Below, piece after piece: positions 51,401-61,026 of a stretch of 64,000 nt of DNA. The position numbers and the translations under genes are program-made. Under the pieces are notes generated by a model, which did no database searches, was not told the origin of the DNA, and was given only the letters and a program-made list of their open reading frames with translations. The DNA is from Oscarella lobularis (Eukaryota; Porifera; Homoscleromorpha; Homosclerophorida; Oscarellidae). Every line of letters begins with the position of its first letter. The stretch's first letter is position 1. The stretch spans positions 186,001-250,000 of the forward strand of contig NC_089184.1 of NCBI RefSeq assembly GCF_947507565.1. Direction: 5' to 3'.

Positions 51401-54400
51401 CTCAGGAAGCAAATTTAAACGTCTCTACTGCAATTGGTAGTTTGCCGGATTTCGAAAGCGCTCTTCGCTCTTCAAATTTAGATGCACTCGTACAGTGTGC
51501 ATCAGACTACGAGAAAAATTGCAGCGACGTGACACCATCTTCGAGTCAACTGATCGAGGAGAAAAGAGCAATCATTTCACAGGCTCAAACCAATCTTACA
51601 TCTGCTAATAAAACCCTGAATGACGTCATCGATATTGCAGACGACGTTTCTGAGGAAATATCGCGTAGAAAATCGGAGCTAACGAATGTTACTTCGGTAG
51701 CCAATGAGACGCGAGACCTGCAAACGATTGTGAATAATACTTTGAGTAGAGTTCGAAATGAACTCGCTCGTGCGAGAGCGATTATTGGACGAGTTCGATC
51801 GGCACGTCACTTTGTCGTCAATGCGTCTCTCGGATTTAATCTGACGAACGTTCTGGGCTCCAATGCGACGGAACTATCTTTGCAATTTCAACCCGACACT
51901 ACGGATGGTCTGCTACTTTATTTAGGCGATCGAAAGGGCTCTTCGAATTCTCAGTATCTCGCCTTAGAACTGATATCGTGCTACGTCTGGTTCAAGTACA
52001 ATTTGGGTGGCACTAGCGCTATGATTAAACACAATACGGCGATTACAGTTGGCAATTGGTACGAAGTCGTCGCAATTCGAGAATTTTCTGCCGGAAGTGT
52101 GACGGTAGTCGGATTTGGTTCAAGCGGTGCCGTCGCTTCGGATCACTCCTCTGGCGATTCGGGAAATCTCGCATTGAACGATCCTCTCGTCGCAATGGGA
52201 GGCAGCGCCCAAGTTCCCTTGGAACTGTCTCCGGATTTAATCAATGCAGACTACGTCGGCTGCTTGGACAATGTATCAGTTGACGGCCTTCTCTTGGATG
52301 CCACAGCTCCGCACTATTCGAGTCCCCTGGTGACTGTTTGCAATGACAACAGATCAATACCGATTGTCGACAAGCCAACGTCGTCGTCGTCGTTGCCGCC
52401 TGTCTCGTCTACGCCCGATTTCGTAGTTTCAACTCCGAGTCTTCCTTTCTCGTCAGATTTTGCTGTCCCCCCGACATCGTCTATTTTACTCACGTCGCTG
52501 ATTTCGTCGACGCCAGTCGTCGCGTCTTCTTCTCCTCCACTATCAATGTCATCTGTTTTTCTACGCTCGTCTTCGTCATTATCTTCCCAAATAAGTCTAT
52601 CGTCCTCGTCTCCTCATGTCATCTTCTCGTCATCTTCTGACGTTTTTTCATCGAGCAGTGCACCGTTGTCATTGTCATCGTCATTGCCAATTGTTGTCTC
52701 TTCTTCGGCCGCTATTTTTTCAACGCAGACTGTCGCTTCATCAATTCAGACTGTCACATCTTCGGCTACTGTTTCTTCATCTCAAGCTGCTGTGTCTTCG
52801 AGTCAAGCCGTCTCATCTTCAACTGCCGCTGTTGTGTCTTCTAGTCGAATCGTCTCCTCTTCATCTCAGGCTGCGTCTTCGAGTGAAACCGTCTCTTCTT
52901 CAATTGCTGCTGCTGTGTCTTCTAGTCAAATTGTCTCATCTTCAGCTGCCGCCGATGTATCTTCATCTCAAGCTGCTTTTGTGTCTTCGAGTGAAGCCGT
53001 CTCATCTTCAACTGCTGCGTCATCTCAGGCTGCCGATGTATCTTCATCTCAAGCTGCTTTATCTTCAGTTCGAACTCCTCCGTTGCGAATTACAACGTCG
53101 TCTCTTTTTGCTACGCCGTTGCCGACGATGCGGCTTCCGTTGACGTCTCTTTTTGCGACTCCTATCTTTACTGCTACCCCGACACCGACGCGTTCTCCTT
53201 CGGCTTTAGTAGGAGCTCGAACGACCACGATTCTACAAGCAGATTCTACTTCTTCGGCGGCTGTTGTGGAAACGACAGTACAGACGATTTCTGCAGCATC
53301 ACCGTCTGTTTCTAGCCAGTTGAAAAGCACAAGTGCTCTTTCATCTACCGTAACGGAGAAGTCGAGTGTACCCACTCCGTCATCCGACGTTTCTCCGGTT
53401 GCACCGTCTCCTGTTGTTTCATCGAGTACTACAGTTGAAGCGTCGTCTGCTCAATCGAGCGTACCCACTCCGTCATCCAGCTTTTCTCCGGTCGCGCCGT
53501 CTCCTGTTGTTTCATCGAGTCTTTCTACTGCCGCAGTTGAAACGTCGTCTGCTCAATCGAGCGTACCCACTCCGTCATCCAGCGTTTCTCCGGTCGCGCC
53601 GTCTCCTGTTGTTTCATCGAGTCTTTCTACTACTACAGTTGAAACGTCGTCTGCTCAATCGAGTGTACCCACTCCGTCATCCAGCGTTTCTCCGGTCGCA
53701 CCGTCTCCTGTTGTTTCATCGAGTCTTTCTACTACTACAGTTGAAACGTCGTCTGCTCAATCGAGTGTACCCACTCCGTCATCCAGCGTTTCTCCGGTCG
53801 CACCGTCTCCTGTTGTTTCATCGAGTCTTTCTACTGCCGCGGTTGAAACGTCGTCTGCTCAATCGAGCGTACCCACTCCGTCATCCAGCTTTTCTCCGGT
53901 CGCGCCGTCTCCTGTTGTTTCATCGAGTCTTTCTTCTGCCGCGGTTGAAACGTCGTCTGCTCAATCGAGCGTACCCACTCCGTCATCCAGCGTTTCTCCG
54001 GTCGCACCGTCTCCTGTTTCATCGAGTCTTTCTACTGCTACAGCGGAAGCGTCGTCTGCTCAATCAAGCGTACCCACTCCGTCATCCTCCGACAGTGCGA
54101 CGCCTGCTGAACAAACGTCCGCCATGCCGATTTCAAGCTCACTGGGAGGCTCCCTTGTCTCATCGAAAAGCGTAATCAGCGTTTCTTCAACAATCACGTT
54201 ATCGCCTGTTGCTTCGGTGGAAACATCGTCGACCAAGGCAACCGAAAGTACGACTCAATTGGTGCTTGAAAATTCTCAGCAAGCGCCTAGGACGTCCTCT
54301 CTGTTTTCAAGCTCTTCAACTCCCAAATTGGAAAGCAGCAGCAGCAGCTTGCTGCCTCGCACTTCTCTGATCTCATTCACTTCAGAAGCGGCTGCAACGG

Positions 54401-57400
54401 CATTTTCTAGCATGTCTTCTTCAGTTACGTCCTCTGATTCAAGCCAATTGGATAGTTCGCCAGTTTTCCGAACCACTAGTTCCGTTGGACTGTCTTCAGT
54501 TGTCGTCTCAGCGACTACAGACCGGCAGCCGTCGTCCTCGGCTGAGTTTAGCAGCGAATCTTCAACAATCGCATTATCGTCTTCAAGAGATCGCTCCATT
54601 GGTTCATCCAGTAGCGAGATTAGAGCTACAACTTCACCAGTGCTGTCTACTTTTGTTCCCGATACTTCGTCAGTGGCTTCAAGCCAGTTACCAAGTTCAT
54701 CATCATTATCATCGTCATCATCAGCGGCAGCTTCAGTAGTGTCTACTAAAAGTGTCACTAGCACTTCCACTTTGCAGCTTATCAGTACTCCAATGCTTTC
54801 TCCGATGTTCACGACAGTTATGAGAACTCCGACTGTAATGACAATATCGCCGACGCCTAGCTCTGCCGTAGTTACGACGACACTTCTACAGTTGTCGTCA
54901 TCGTCGCCGTCTGTTTCATCTACGCAGGAGAGCTCGAGCAGCGCGGCCTTTGTTTCGAGCTCTGTCGGTGATACTTTGGGAAGGACGTCAACACAGACGA
55001 CGGAGCGTTTCTCTACGGCATCGTCATCAATTGTGAGCCCGCCCTTCACTTCAACAACAACAAGCGCAGCTCTTTTGACAACCTCGTCTCCTGATGTGCC
55101 ATTTTCGTCTTCAGTCGCCGTTTCGGCACCGTTTTCTACCCGTTCAGCTAGTGAATCGTCTTCAGTCGCCGTCTCAGCACCGTCTTCTACCCGCTCAGCA
55201 AGTGAATCGTCTTCAGTCGCCGTCTCCGCACCGTTTTCTACCCGCTCAGCAAGCGAATCGTCTTCAGTCGCCGTCTCGGCACCGTCTTCTACCCGCTCAG
55301 CAAGTGAATCGTCTTCAGTCGCCGTCTCGGCACCGTTTTCTACCCGCTCTGCAAGCGAATCGTCTTCAGTCGCTGTCTCGGCACCGTTTTCTACCCGTTC
55401 AGCTAGTGAATCGTCTTCAGTCGTCGTTTCGGCACCGTTTTCTACCCGTTCAGCTACTGAATCGTCTTCAGTCGCCGTCTCGGCACCGTTTTCTACCCGC
55501 TCTGCAAGCGAATCGTCTTCAGTCGCTGTCTCGGCACCGTTTTCTACCCGTTCAGCTACTGAATCGTCTTCAGTCGCCGTCTCGGCACCGTTTTCTACCC
55601 GCTCTGCAAGCGAATCGTCTTCAGTCGCCGTTTCGGCACCGTTTTCTACCCGCTCAGCAAGCGAATCGTCTTCATCACCGTTCTCTAGCCGTTCAGCAAG
55701 TACATCGTCTTCAGTCGTCATCTCAGCAACCGAATTTACATTGGACTCTGTGGCTAGAAGCTTAGGTGCGACTGGTTCGACCGCGTCAATCAGCCAAACA
55801 TTCAGCACCGAATTTTCGACTTCATCATCTTTCGCTACGTCGGTCCTAAAGGTTTCGCCAACACCGTCGGAAATTTCTGTCTCACCCTCTTCGTTTTTCC
55901 CGTCGCCGCCTTCACCATCGGCGTTCACTTCTATGGAGAGCACTCCCATTGATTCTGTATCAACATCCTCGGCGTCAAGATTTTCAAGCGCGACCTCAGA
56001 GTCGGAAACGTCCGTCTTGACGATAGTACCAACTGCAGTCACTTCGGCCATTTCATCGAGCAAACCAACGACGCCGTCGTCGACTGCTACGATCTCTTCC
56101 TCAAGCGAAACAACGTCACAGCCCAGCACTGTCGTTTCTTCGACATTTGTCTCTTCTAGCCGCGAAGAAACTTCGTCTACTCGAACTTCCTCTGAAACGC
56201 AGCTTCAGTCGTCAACGCCACGCTTTGTTCAGCCGTCATCAACACTGCGAGTGGCAAGCTTTGCGACTTCCTTTTTGACTCCCTCTTTGACCCCAATGGC
56301 TACACCTGTGCCGACATTAGCCGTTTCCTCAAGCGCTCAGCTCGTAGCAACGACTACACTTACCTCACTAGTATCGACCGCTGAGAGTAGCGTGTTTCAG
56401 CATTCGCCCTCTTCAACTTCCGCCACCGCAACGCTCATTTCAGCTAGTCCGACGCCATCGCCTATGCCGCCAACAACAGATAGAACGCCTGTGCCGCCAA
56501 CAACAGATCAAACGCCTACGCCGTCGACATCAGGTCAAACGCCTGTGCCGCCGACGACAGATCAAACGCCTACGCCGTTCGTTCCGGGGCCTTTTAATTG
56601 TTCCGCGCCTATTCGAGATTTCGAATTCTTGGATGACGGTACGAAACTTGTTACGACGTCTAGCTACGTGAAACTTAAATTCTACGTGCGTGACTTCAAT
56701 AGACGGTAAGGAAATGTTGTCATTTCGGTTTTTTACTTTTTTTGACGTGGTACTTTTAGCACGGCAATCACGTTTGCATTCCGAACGTTTTCAACCGACG
56801 GGGTCTTGTTTTATGTTAATGGAAACGACCACGTTGACTTCTTGGGATTGGAAATGCGAGGCGGAAAAGTCAGCTTTGCATTTGACTGCGGAAGTGGCAA
56901 GAGACCGCGAATGACTACGACGAAGACGTACAATGACGGCAAATGGCACAACGTACGCAGCGAAAATCCGTTTAGGATTTTTTTCTACCAAACGTTTACG
57001 TACTTTAGGTGTTTGTTGTGAGGTCTGAATTCTTTGGCCTTTTGGAAGTCGACGGAGAGGCAACACATGTGATCGCCGCGCGAACCTTTATTGGAATCAC
57101 TACTGATGGCTATTTGTACCTGGGACGACCAAATGACTTCACTCCTCGCGGCCTTTTATTAGACAAAGAGACGGTACAGTGTCATTGCTCGATGGAACAA
57201 GCGCGGAAATTTATTTCTCTACTCTCGTAGGATCGTGGCAGTGCGTTGGCGTGCTTTCGAGCACTCACCGTCAATCGCTACGGCGCAATTGACCTGAACG
57301 GCAAACGCAGAGTTGAAAGTCGAGACACGGATCAATGTTTGAGGGGTCCAATTGAAAGCGGCGCTTTCTACGACGGCACCGGTTTCTTTTCGTTATGTAA

Positions 57401-58108
57401 GTCAATTTACTACGACTAGGATTGCTTAAAATCTTTTTTGTGTTTTTGCAGATAACGACACGCAGCGTCGGAAAGGATACTGGCTTGCCGGACAGCATTT
57501 TACGATTGATCTCGAATTTCGTACAAGTGAGCCAAATGGCGTCTTATTCTACTTGGCCCATGGCTCAAGGCCGGATCACGTTGAACTCGAGCTCATCAAC
57601 GGCACCGTAAATATCATACGTTAGAGAGATAAGACGTAAGCTATTCACATTCATCTACAGGTGGAGTTCACTTTCGACAATGGAGCTGGTGCCGTGCAAA
57701 TTGTCTGGAGTAATGCGAGTAGCATCCTGTGTGACAACCAGTGGCATCACATCTCCGTACGTAAATCGTTGGTGACTGGACATTTGACTGTGGACGGAAT
57801 TGATACGGTCAAAGATATGTCGAGCGTCGCCGGCATTGTTGGCGTCGACAGCTACGCTCCACTCTACTTCGGCGGAGTTCCGGGTAAGACGTTCTCTTCT
57901 TCTTTTCCACATTTTTATTACTTTGCTCTTTTCCGTAGACGACGTTCAGAAACGAGACGGAAGGCCAGCTACTGGGTTCCGAGGGTGTATGAGGAACGTC
58001 GTGCTTGGTCTTCAAAATAGGAGGACAGTACCTGATCTCGTGCCGGACTTCTTTCACGAGACAGCCGTTTTGAACGGCGTTAATCCTCTCGCTTGTCCGT
58101 CCGACTAA
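45429..58108 (+). CDS. Laminin D: giant alpha-type laminin with mucin-like insert
   Basis: Twelve exons (45429-45977, 46028-46096, 46149-46211, 46266-47267, 47322-47552, 47605-56705, 56760-56952, 57009-57173, 57231-57396, 57452-57606, 57661-57883, 57939-58108) give about 4,028 residues. In order: signal peptide (SLRLVAILAVIGFAAQ), laminin NT domain, five LE modules, a domain IVb/LF-like module, LE modules, a laminin IV (L4) domain, more LE modules, a coiled coil and one LG module. A Ser-rich region of about 1,400 residues and two final LG modules complete it. The NT-LE-IVb-LE-IV-LE-coil-LG order is that of long alpha chains. The coil opens CDECTQTLLDVL, as in alpha chains. Exon 6 is 9,101 bases long, extraordinary beside its intron-rich paralogues. 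The intron at 46212-46265 seems to be GC-AG, and using it gives an exon of 63 bases against 66 in laminin B. Confidence 0.87.
47105..47790 (+). other. Laminin IVb/LF-like module of laminin D
   Basis: Between LE arrays, about 200 residues begin VVYYYRDVHSIRVEAEG and return to LE at DQVSLCQCN. Position and the EAEG...YYYR pattern resemble the IVb domain of long alpha chains or the LF domain of beta chains. I cannot decide between them by eye. Confidence 0.55.
48166..48262 (+). repeat. 33-bp triplication inside an LE module
   Basis: Three consecutive copies of a 33-bp unit encode EDAYANMTAGC, each adding an NMT glycosylation sequon. The copies are identical until the end of the third, so the expansion is recent. 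Confidence 0.92.
48429..49035 (+). other. Laminin IV (L4) domain of laminin D
   Basis: About 200 residues are inserted in an LE module split between CECFGVTTECVSGD and EKCSCPPAYTGSSC. Matching features of the L4 family are FYWNAPSEYLG, the LLRYSIDY strand, DVIIIGNNG and FLLIRAEY. No laminin A, B or C gene has this domain. Confidence 0.8.
50065..51800 (+). other. Coiled-coil domain of laminin D, uninterrupted by introns
   Basis: About 580 residues of heptad-like Leu/Ala/Glu-rich helix, for example LEERIRITNEMTEEN-like segments and frequent NAS/NVT sequons. It is encoded in one exon, whereas the same domain is split into about ten exons in laminins A-C. It should pair with beta and gamma chains. 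Confidence 0.75.
51805..52350 (+). other. First LG module of laminin D
   Basis: A single laminin-G fold (LSLQFQPDTTDGLLLYLGDR, GNWYEVVAIREF, DYVGCLDNVSVDGL) follows the coil. In laminins A-C three LG modules stand here. Confidence 0.78.
52735..53065 (+). repeat. Imperfect Ser-Gln-Ala repeats in mucin region
   Basis: Degenerate units of the type VSSSQAA, VSSSTAA and SSSETVSSS, about 20-45 bases each, repeated roughly a dozen times. Confidence 0.7.
53363..54100 (+). repeat. 102-bp tandem repeat, eight copies
   Basis: The conserved start GTACCCACTCCGTCAT recurs at 53368, 53461, 53563, 53665, 53767, 53869, 53971 and 54070, giving spacings of 93, 102 (five times) and 99. Each full unit encodes 34 residues containing SVPTPSSSVSPVAPSPVV and ETSSAQS. 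High identity implies recent expansion or homogenisation. Confidence 0.95.
55108..55725 (+). repeat. 51-bp tandem repeat, about eleven copies plus a degenerate one
   Basis: Seventeen-residue units ESSSVAVSAPFSTRSAS with Phe/Ser and Ser/Thr variants. Alternation of variants suggests higher-order copying of two-unit blocks. Confidence 0.93.
56460..56580 (+). repeat. Pro-Thr repeats at end of mucin region
   Basis: Four units of about 30 bp such as VPPTTDQTPTP and PSTSGQTP immediately before the LG pair. Confidence 0.8.
56600..58105 (+). other. Final LG pair of laminin D
   Basis: Two LG modules (STDGVLFYVNGNDHVDFLGL and EFRTSEPNGVLFYLAHG) spread over six short exons whose phases resemble LG4-5 of laminins A-C. 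This part kept its introns. Confidence 0.82.
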
Positions 58109-58229
58109 TCACACTCCCTGGTGGTAGTAAACCCCGTTTTGTCTATTTTTCTATTTTGTATTTTTTTGTTTGACTCGAATTGTGCTTGAAAGCTCACCAG
58201 GAGTGGAAAATTGATTCCCGAGTGAGATT

Positions 58230-58371
58230 ATGGCCCCAACTCTACCATTTGGTTTTAGCTCCGAAATTCAGAATTGCGGATAAGTAAGATTCGGTAGAGA
58301 AGTAATAAGACTTGCTGCTTTTTTGTAGGTGTTTCCTTGCACGTGATGAGACGTGATCTTCACCAAAACAA
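58230..58371 (+). promoter_or_regulatory. Possible 5' UTR with 17-codon uORF and UTR intron
   Basis: An ATG at 58230 opens a 17-codon frame that ends TAA at 58281-58283. The next bases, GTAAGA, look like a splice donor, paired with TTTTGTAG at 58321-58328 to give a 45-base intron 43 bases before the fucosidase ATG. This could be a spliced leader exon with an upstream ORF. It is unproven. Confidence 0.4.
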
Positions 58372-60840
58372 ATGGAATCGAGAACCTTACTCGTTCTTCT
58401 TTGCGCTCTCTGCGTGGACATTTCACTGGAACAGCCAATTCCAGAGTCCCCCTTTCGCTTTCCGAATGCTCGAGGTCGACAGTGGTTTGATGCTGCTAAG
58501 GTTTGCAGCCGAAATTATTGACCCCGCTTACACGATCTCTTTTAGTTTGGTTTGTTTATGCACTGGGGGCCGGTTTCTCAGTGGGGAACAGAGATATCGT
58601 TTCCTCTCGTTTGCAAGTCATTTCCCTGTAACATGGCCGGACCAAATCGAACGACAATCACAGCAAATAATACAAGCCAGCTCCAAGCTCACAGACAGGC
58701 TTATGCCGACTTAGCCAAGACTTTTAATCCCACGAAATTTGGTGATTATAGAACTGGTAAAATGACGTAAACGGGACTCCTTTCTTTTTAGATCCAGCAT
58801 CAATGGCCAAGTTGGCAAAGGCGGTCGGCTTCAAATACCTCGTATTTACAGCCGAGCACTGCGACGGTTTTGCAAGCTTCAATACGAGCATCTCTACCTA
58901 CAACATACTAAATACACCGTATAAGAAGGATATCTTTGGAATGCTAGCTGAGGCTTTCAGAGCTGAAGGATTGAAAGTCGGAAGTAAGTGGTGATAACCA
59001 GTTTTCTTGACCCCGCTACATTGTCTTTAGCTTACTTTTGCCCGAGCACGTGGAATAACGACAACTACTGGGCACCCAACGCATTGACGGCTTTTGGGCC
59101 CGTTTGCCGCCCCAACTACAATCCTCCTGACGATCCAACGCGATGGGACGCCTATTTGAAATACTTGCACGGTCAACTGGAGGAAATTGCCGTACAATAT
59201 TCTCCCGATCTACTTTGGATTGACTGCGGACTGTCTCCAACGTACTTTGACACAATGGTGATTTTTTTCTGACGTTTGAATAAATAGTGATGTCATTTTT
59301 TCTGTTGAAGGTGGAGCAAGTGGCCCCATTGTTTGTCAAGCAGAATCCTGACGTCGTCATTCAAGTGAGAGGAACGGGAAACTGGGAGGACTACTTGGAA
59401 CTGGGCGATCACTCAGAATCTCAAGCGCCATCTATTATGGGCCAACCATTCATGACAGCAGGCGTTCACTTTGAAGTACCGTCTACTCTGGGCGGTCAGT
59501 GGGCATTTAATCCGGACGCACATTATAAATCGGCCGAGGAAGTCATAGGAAATCTTCTTCTGATAACCGCTAAGGTACGTAGATTTTTGGCTTGGATCGA
59601 GGGATTGGCGAGAAAGGTTTTTTGCTAGGGTGGTAATTATCTTGTTAATCTCGGTCCGGGCCCCGATGGCTTGTGGCCAGAAAGTGGCGTCGAAGTTTTT
59701 CAGAACATAGCCAGCTGGATGGCTATCAATTCTGAAGCGATTCATAATACGACTCCTCTCTGGCCGTCCAATTATGGAGTCCATCTTCCCTCCGGTCAAT
59801 CGTACAGGTACAGACAGTGTCAAAGAGTACGTCTATAAAGATTTGGCTTTCTTATTTCAGCTTGTACGTGACTTATTCGTCGGCCAGTTCTGCCATCTAT
59901 GTTTCGGTTTCAGCGGAATCGGTTACTAACGGTACTCTGGTGATTCCTTTCATTCGGCCGAGTAATTTTGCCCACACTATAAGCACGGTTCAAGTAAGAA
60001 AATAATAGTCAATCCTTGAAAATTATTTACTTGGGAGAATTTAGTTTCTTGGCATCGAAAAGCCTTGCACCTTTTCCTTGAACGACACCGGCTTGTTTGT
60101 CATGTTTCAATTGCCTCTAGTACCCGTTCAACTTGGCTCCTACTGGAGTCAAAGTAAGTGAAAGCTAGCCTTCGTTATAACCCTTTGACTCGTTTCTTTG
60201 AACTAGCAAACGAGGATATGGCTCCCTGTGCTACAAGAGGCTGTTCCATCTACACGAATGATCACTACGTTTTGGCCGACAACGAAAGCTACTGTTTCCG
60301 AAATCCTGGTACAAAAACCGCTGCAGAAATGGCACTTCATCTTGCAGTTTTTTCATTTTAGGAGAAGGGCTGATTCCACTCTACCTCATCTTTGACGGCA
60401 CTTACATGGACAATGCTCTTACGAACGACCCCTCCCAGCATCCAGGGTATGAAAATGTTAGAACAGGTACTGCATCGATGTACTACACGATTCTCAACCA
60501 GAGAGAGGGGGAATTTGTTGTTTTAGAATGCTACGCATATGCAGCTGCGGGTGAAAGTCGAGTTCCACTCGATTTGTACTGGAATGAAGAGAGAAAAGAT
60601 TTGTGGACCTTATCGTCGGAGCATTCTAGACAGCAGGCAAGAAAATCTCTGCTCAACTTTATTCTACTGCTCGACTTTGATTTGAAATAGGCACTATCGT
60701 CCGGCTACAAAATGAATCGCACAATCGGCTACGGAATCGACAATCCGGCTCAATTAGGCGACGCCGCGGAGTTGAGATACTACTACGTTTTCAAAATCTC
60801 CTATCAACCGCCGAGAGATGACGATGAAGTCACGGTGTAG
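58372..60840 (+). CDS. Secreted alpha-L-fucosidase (GH29) with C-terminal extension
   Basis: Eleven exons (58372-58500, 58546-58756, 58792-58983, 59031-59257, 59311-59574, 59629-59807, 59861-59993, 60045-60153, 60207-60308, 60362-60636, 60691-60840) encode about 656 residues. A signal peptide (TLLVLLCALCVDISL) precedes a GH29 barrel: RQWFDAAKFGLFMHWGPVS, TFNPTKFGDY, AVGFKYLVFTAEHCDGF and SPDLLWIDCG, with the likely nucleophile Asp near residue 242. NYLVNLGPGPDGLWP closes the barrel. The enzyme removes terminal alpha-L-fucose from glycans. From about residue 400 to the end are some 250 residues with paired Cys that I cannot assign; GH29 enzymes usually end near 450. The intron at 60637-60690 begins GCAAGA, a textbook GC-AG donor. 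Reading through it would hit TAG. Confidence 0.88.
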
Positions 60841-61026
60841 ATTGCGCGTCCGTTCCTTTGTTTGCTGTACGTGTGCATCGCGGATATTTGAACAGCTCCG
60901 GGCTTTTTAGGCGCTGCAGATCGATCATCGTGCATCGCGACATCGTCCTGCTGCCTGCCCTGTCAGTCCGGCTGAATCGGAGGTGTCATTGTTGTGACAG
61001 TCTTCGGGCTTCGTCAAGTCAAGAAC

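Larger units (their letters stand above)
52365..56590 (+). other. Mucin-like Ser/Thr/Pro-rich region of laminin D
   Basis: About 1,400 residues dominated by Ser, with Thr, Pro, Val and Ala, and nearly no Cys or aromatic residues apart from Phe in one repeat. It is expected to be densely O-glycosylated and extended. It occupies the place of LG2, LG3 and the linker of the sister genes. Several tandem-repeat families make it up. Confidence 0.85.

Noticed and set aside
53363-54100. Regular repeats considered as a CRISPR-like array
   Set aside because: Units are contiguous and coding, with no unique spacers, in a eukaryotic exon.
53366-54175. 269-residue open frame in another + frame
   Set aside because: Shadow of the 102-bp repeat array. 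Because 102 is a multiple of three, all frames stay open.
55094-55765. 223-residue Arg/Leu-rich + frame
   Set aside because: Shadow of the 51-bp repeat array, again a multiple of three.
54276-56129. 617-residue open frame on the minus strand
   Set aside because: It is the antisense shadow of the Ser-rich repeats of laminin D. Its Asp/Glu/Val repeats mirror the 51-bp units, and it has no domain or splice structure of its own.
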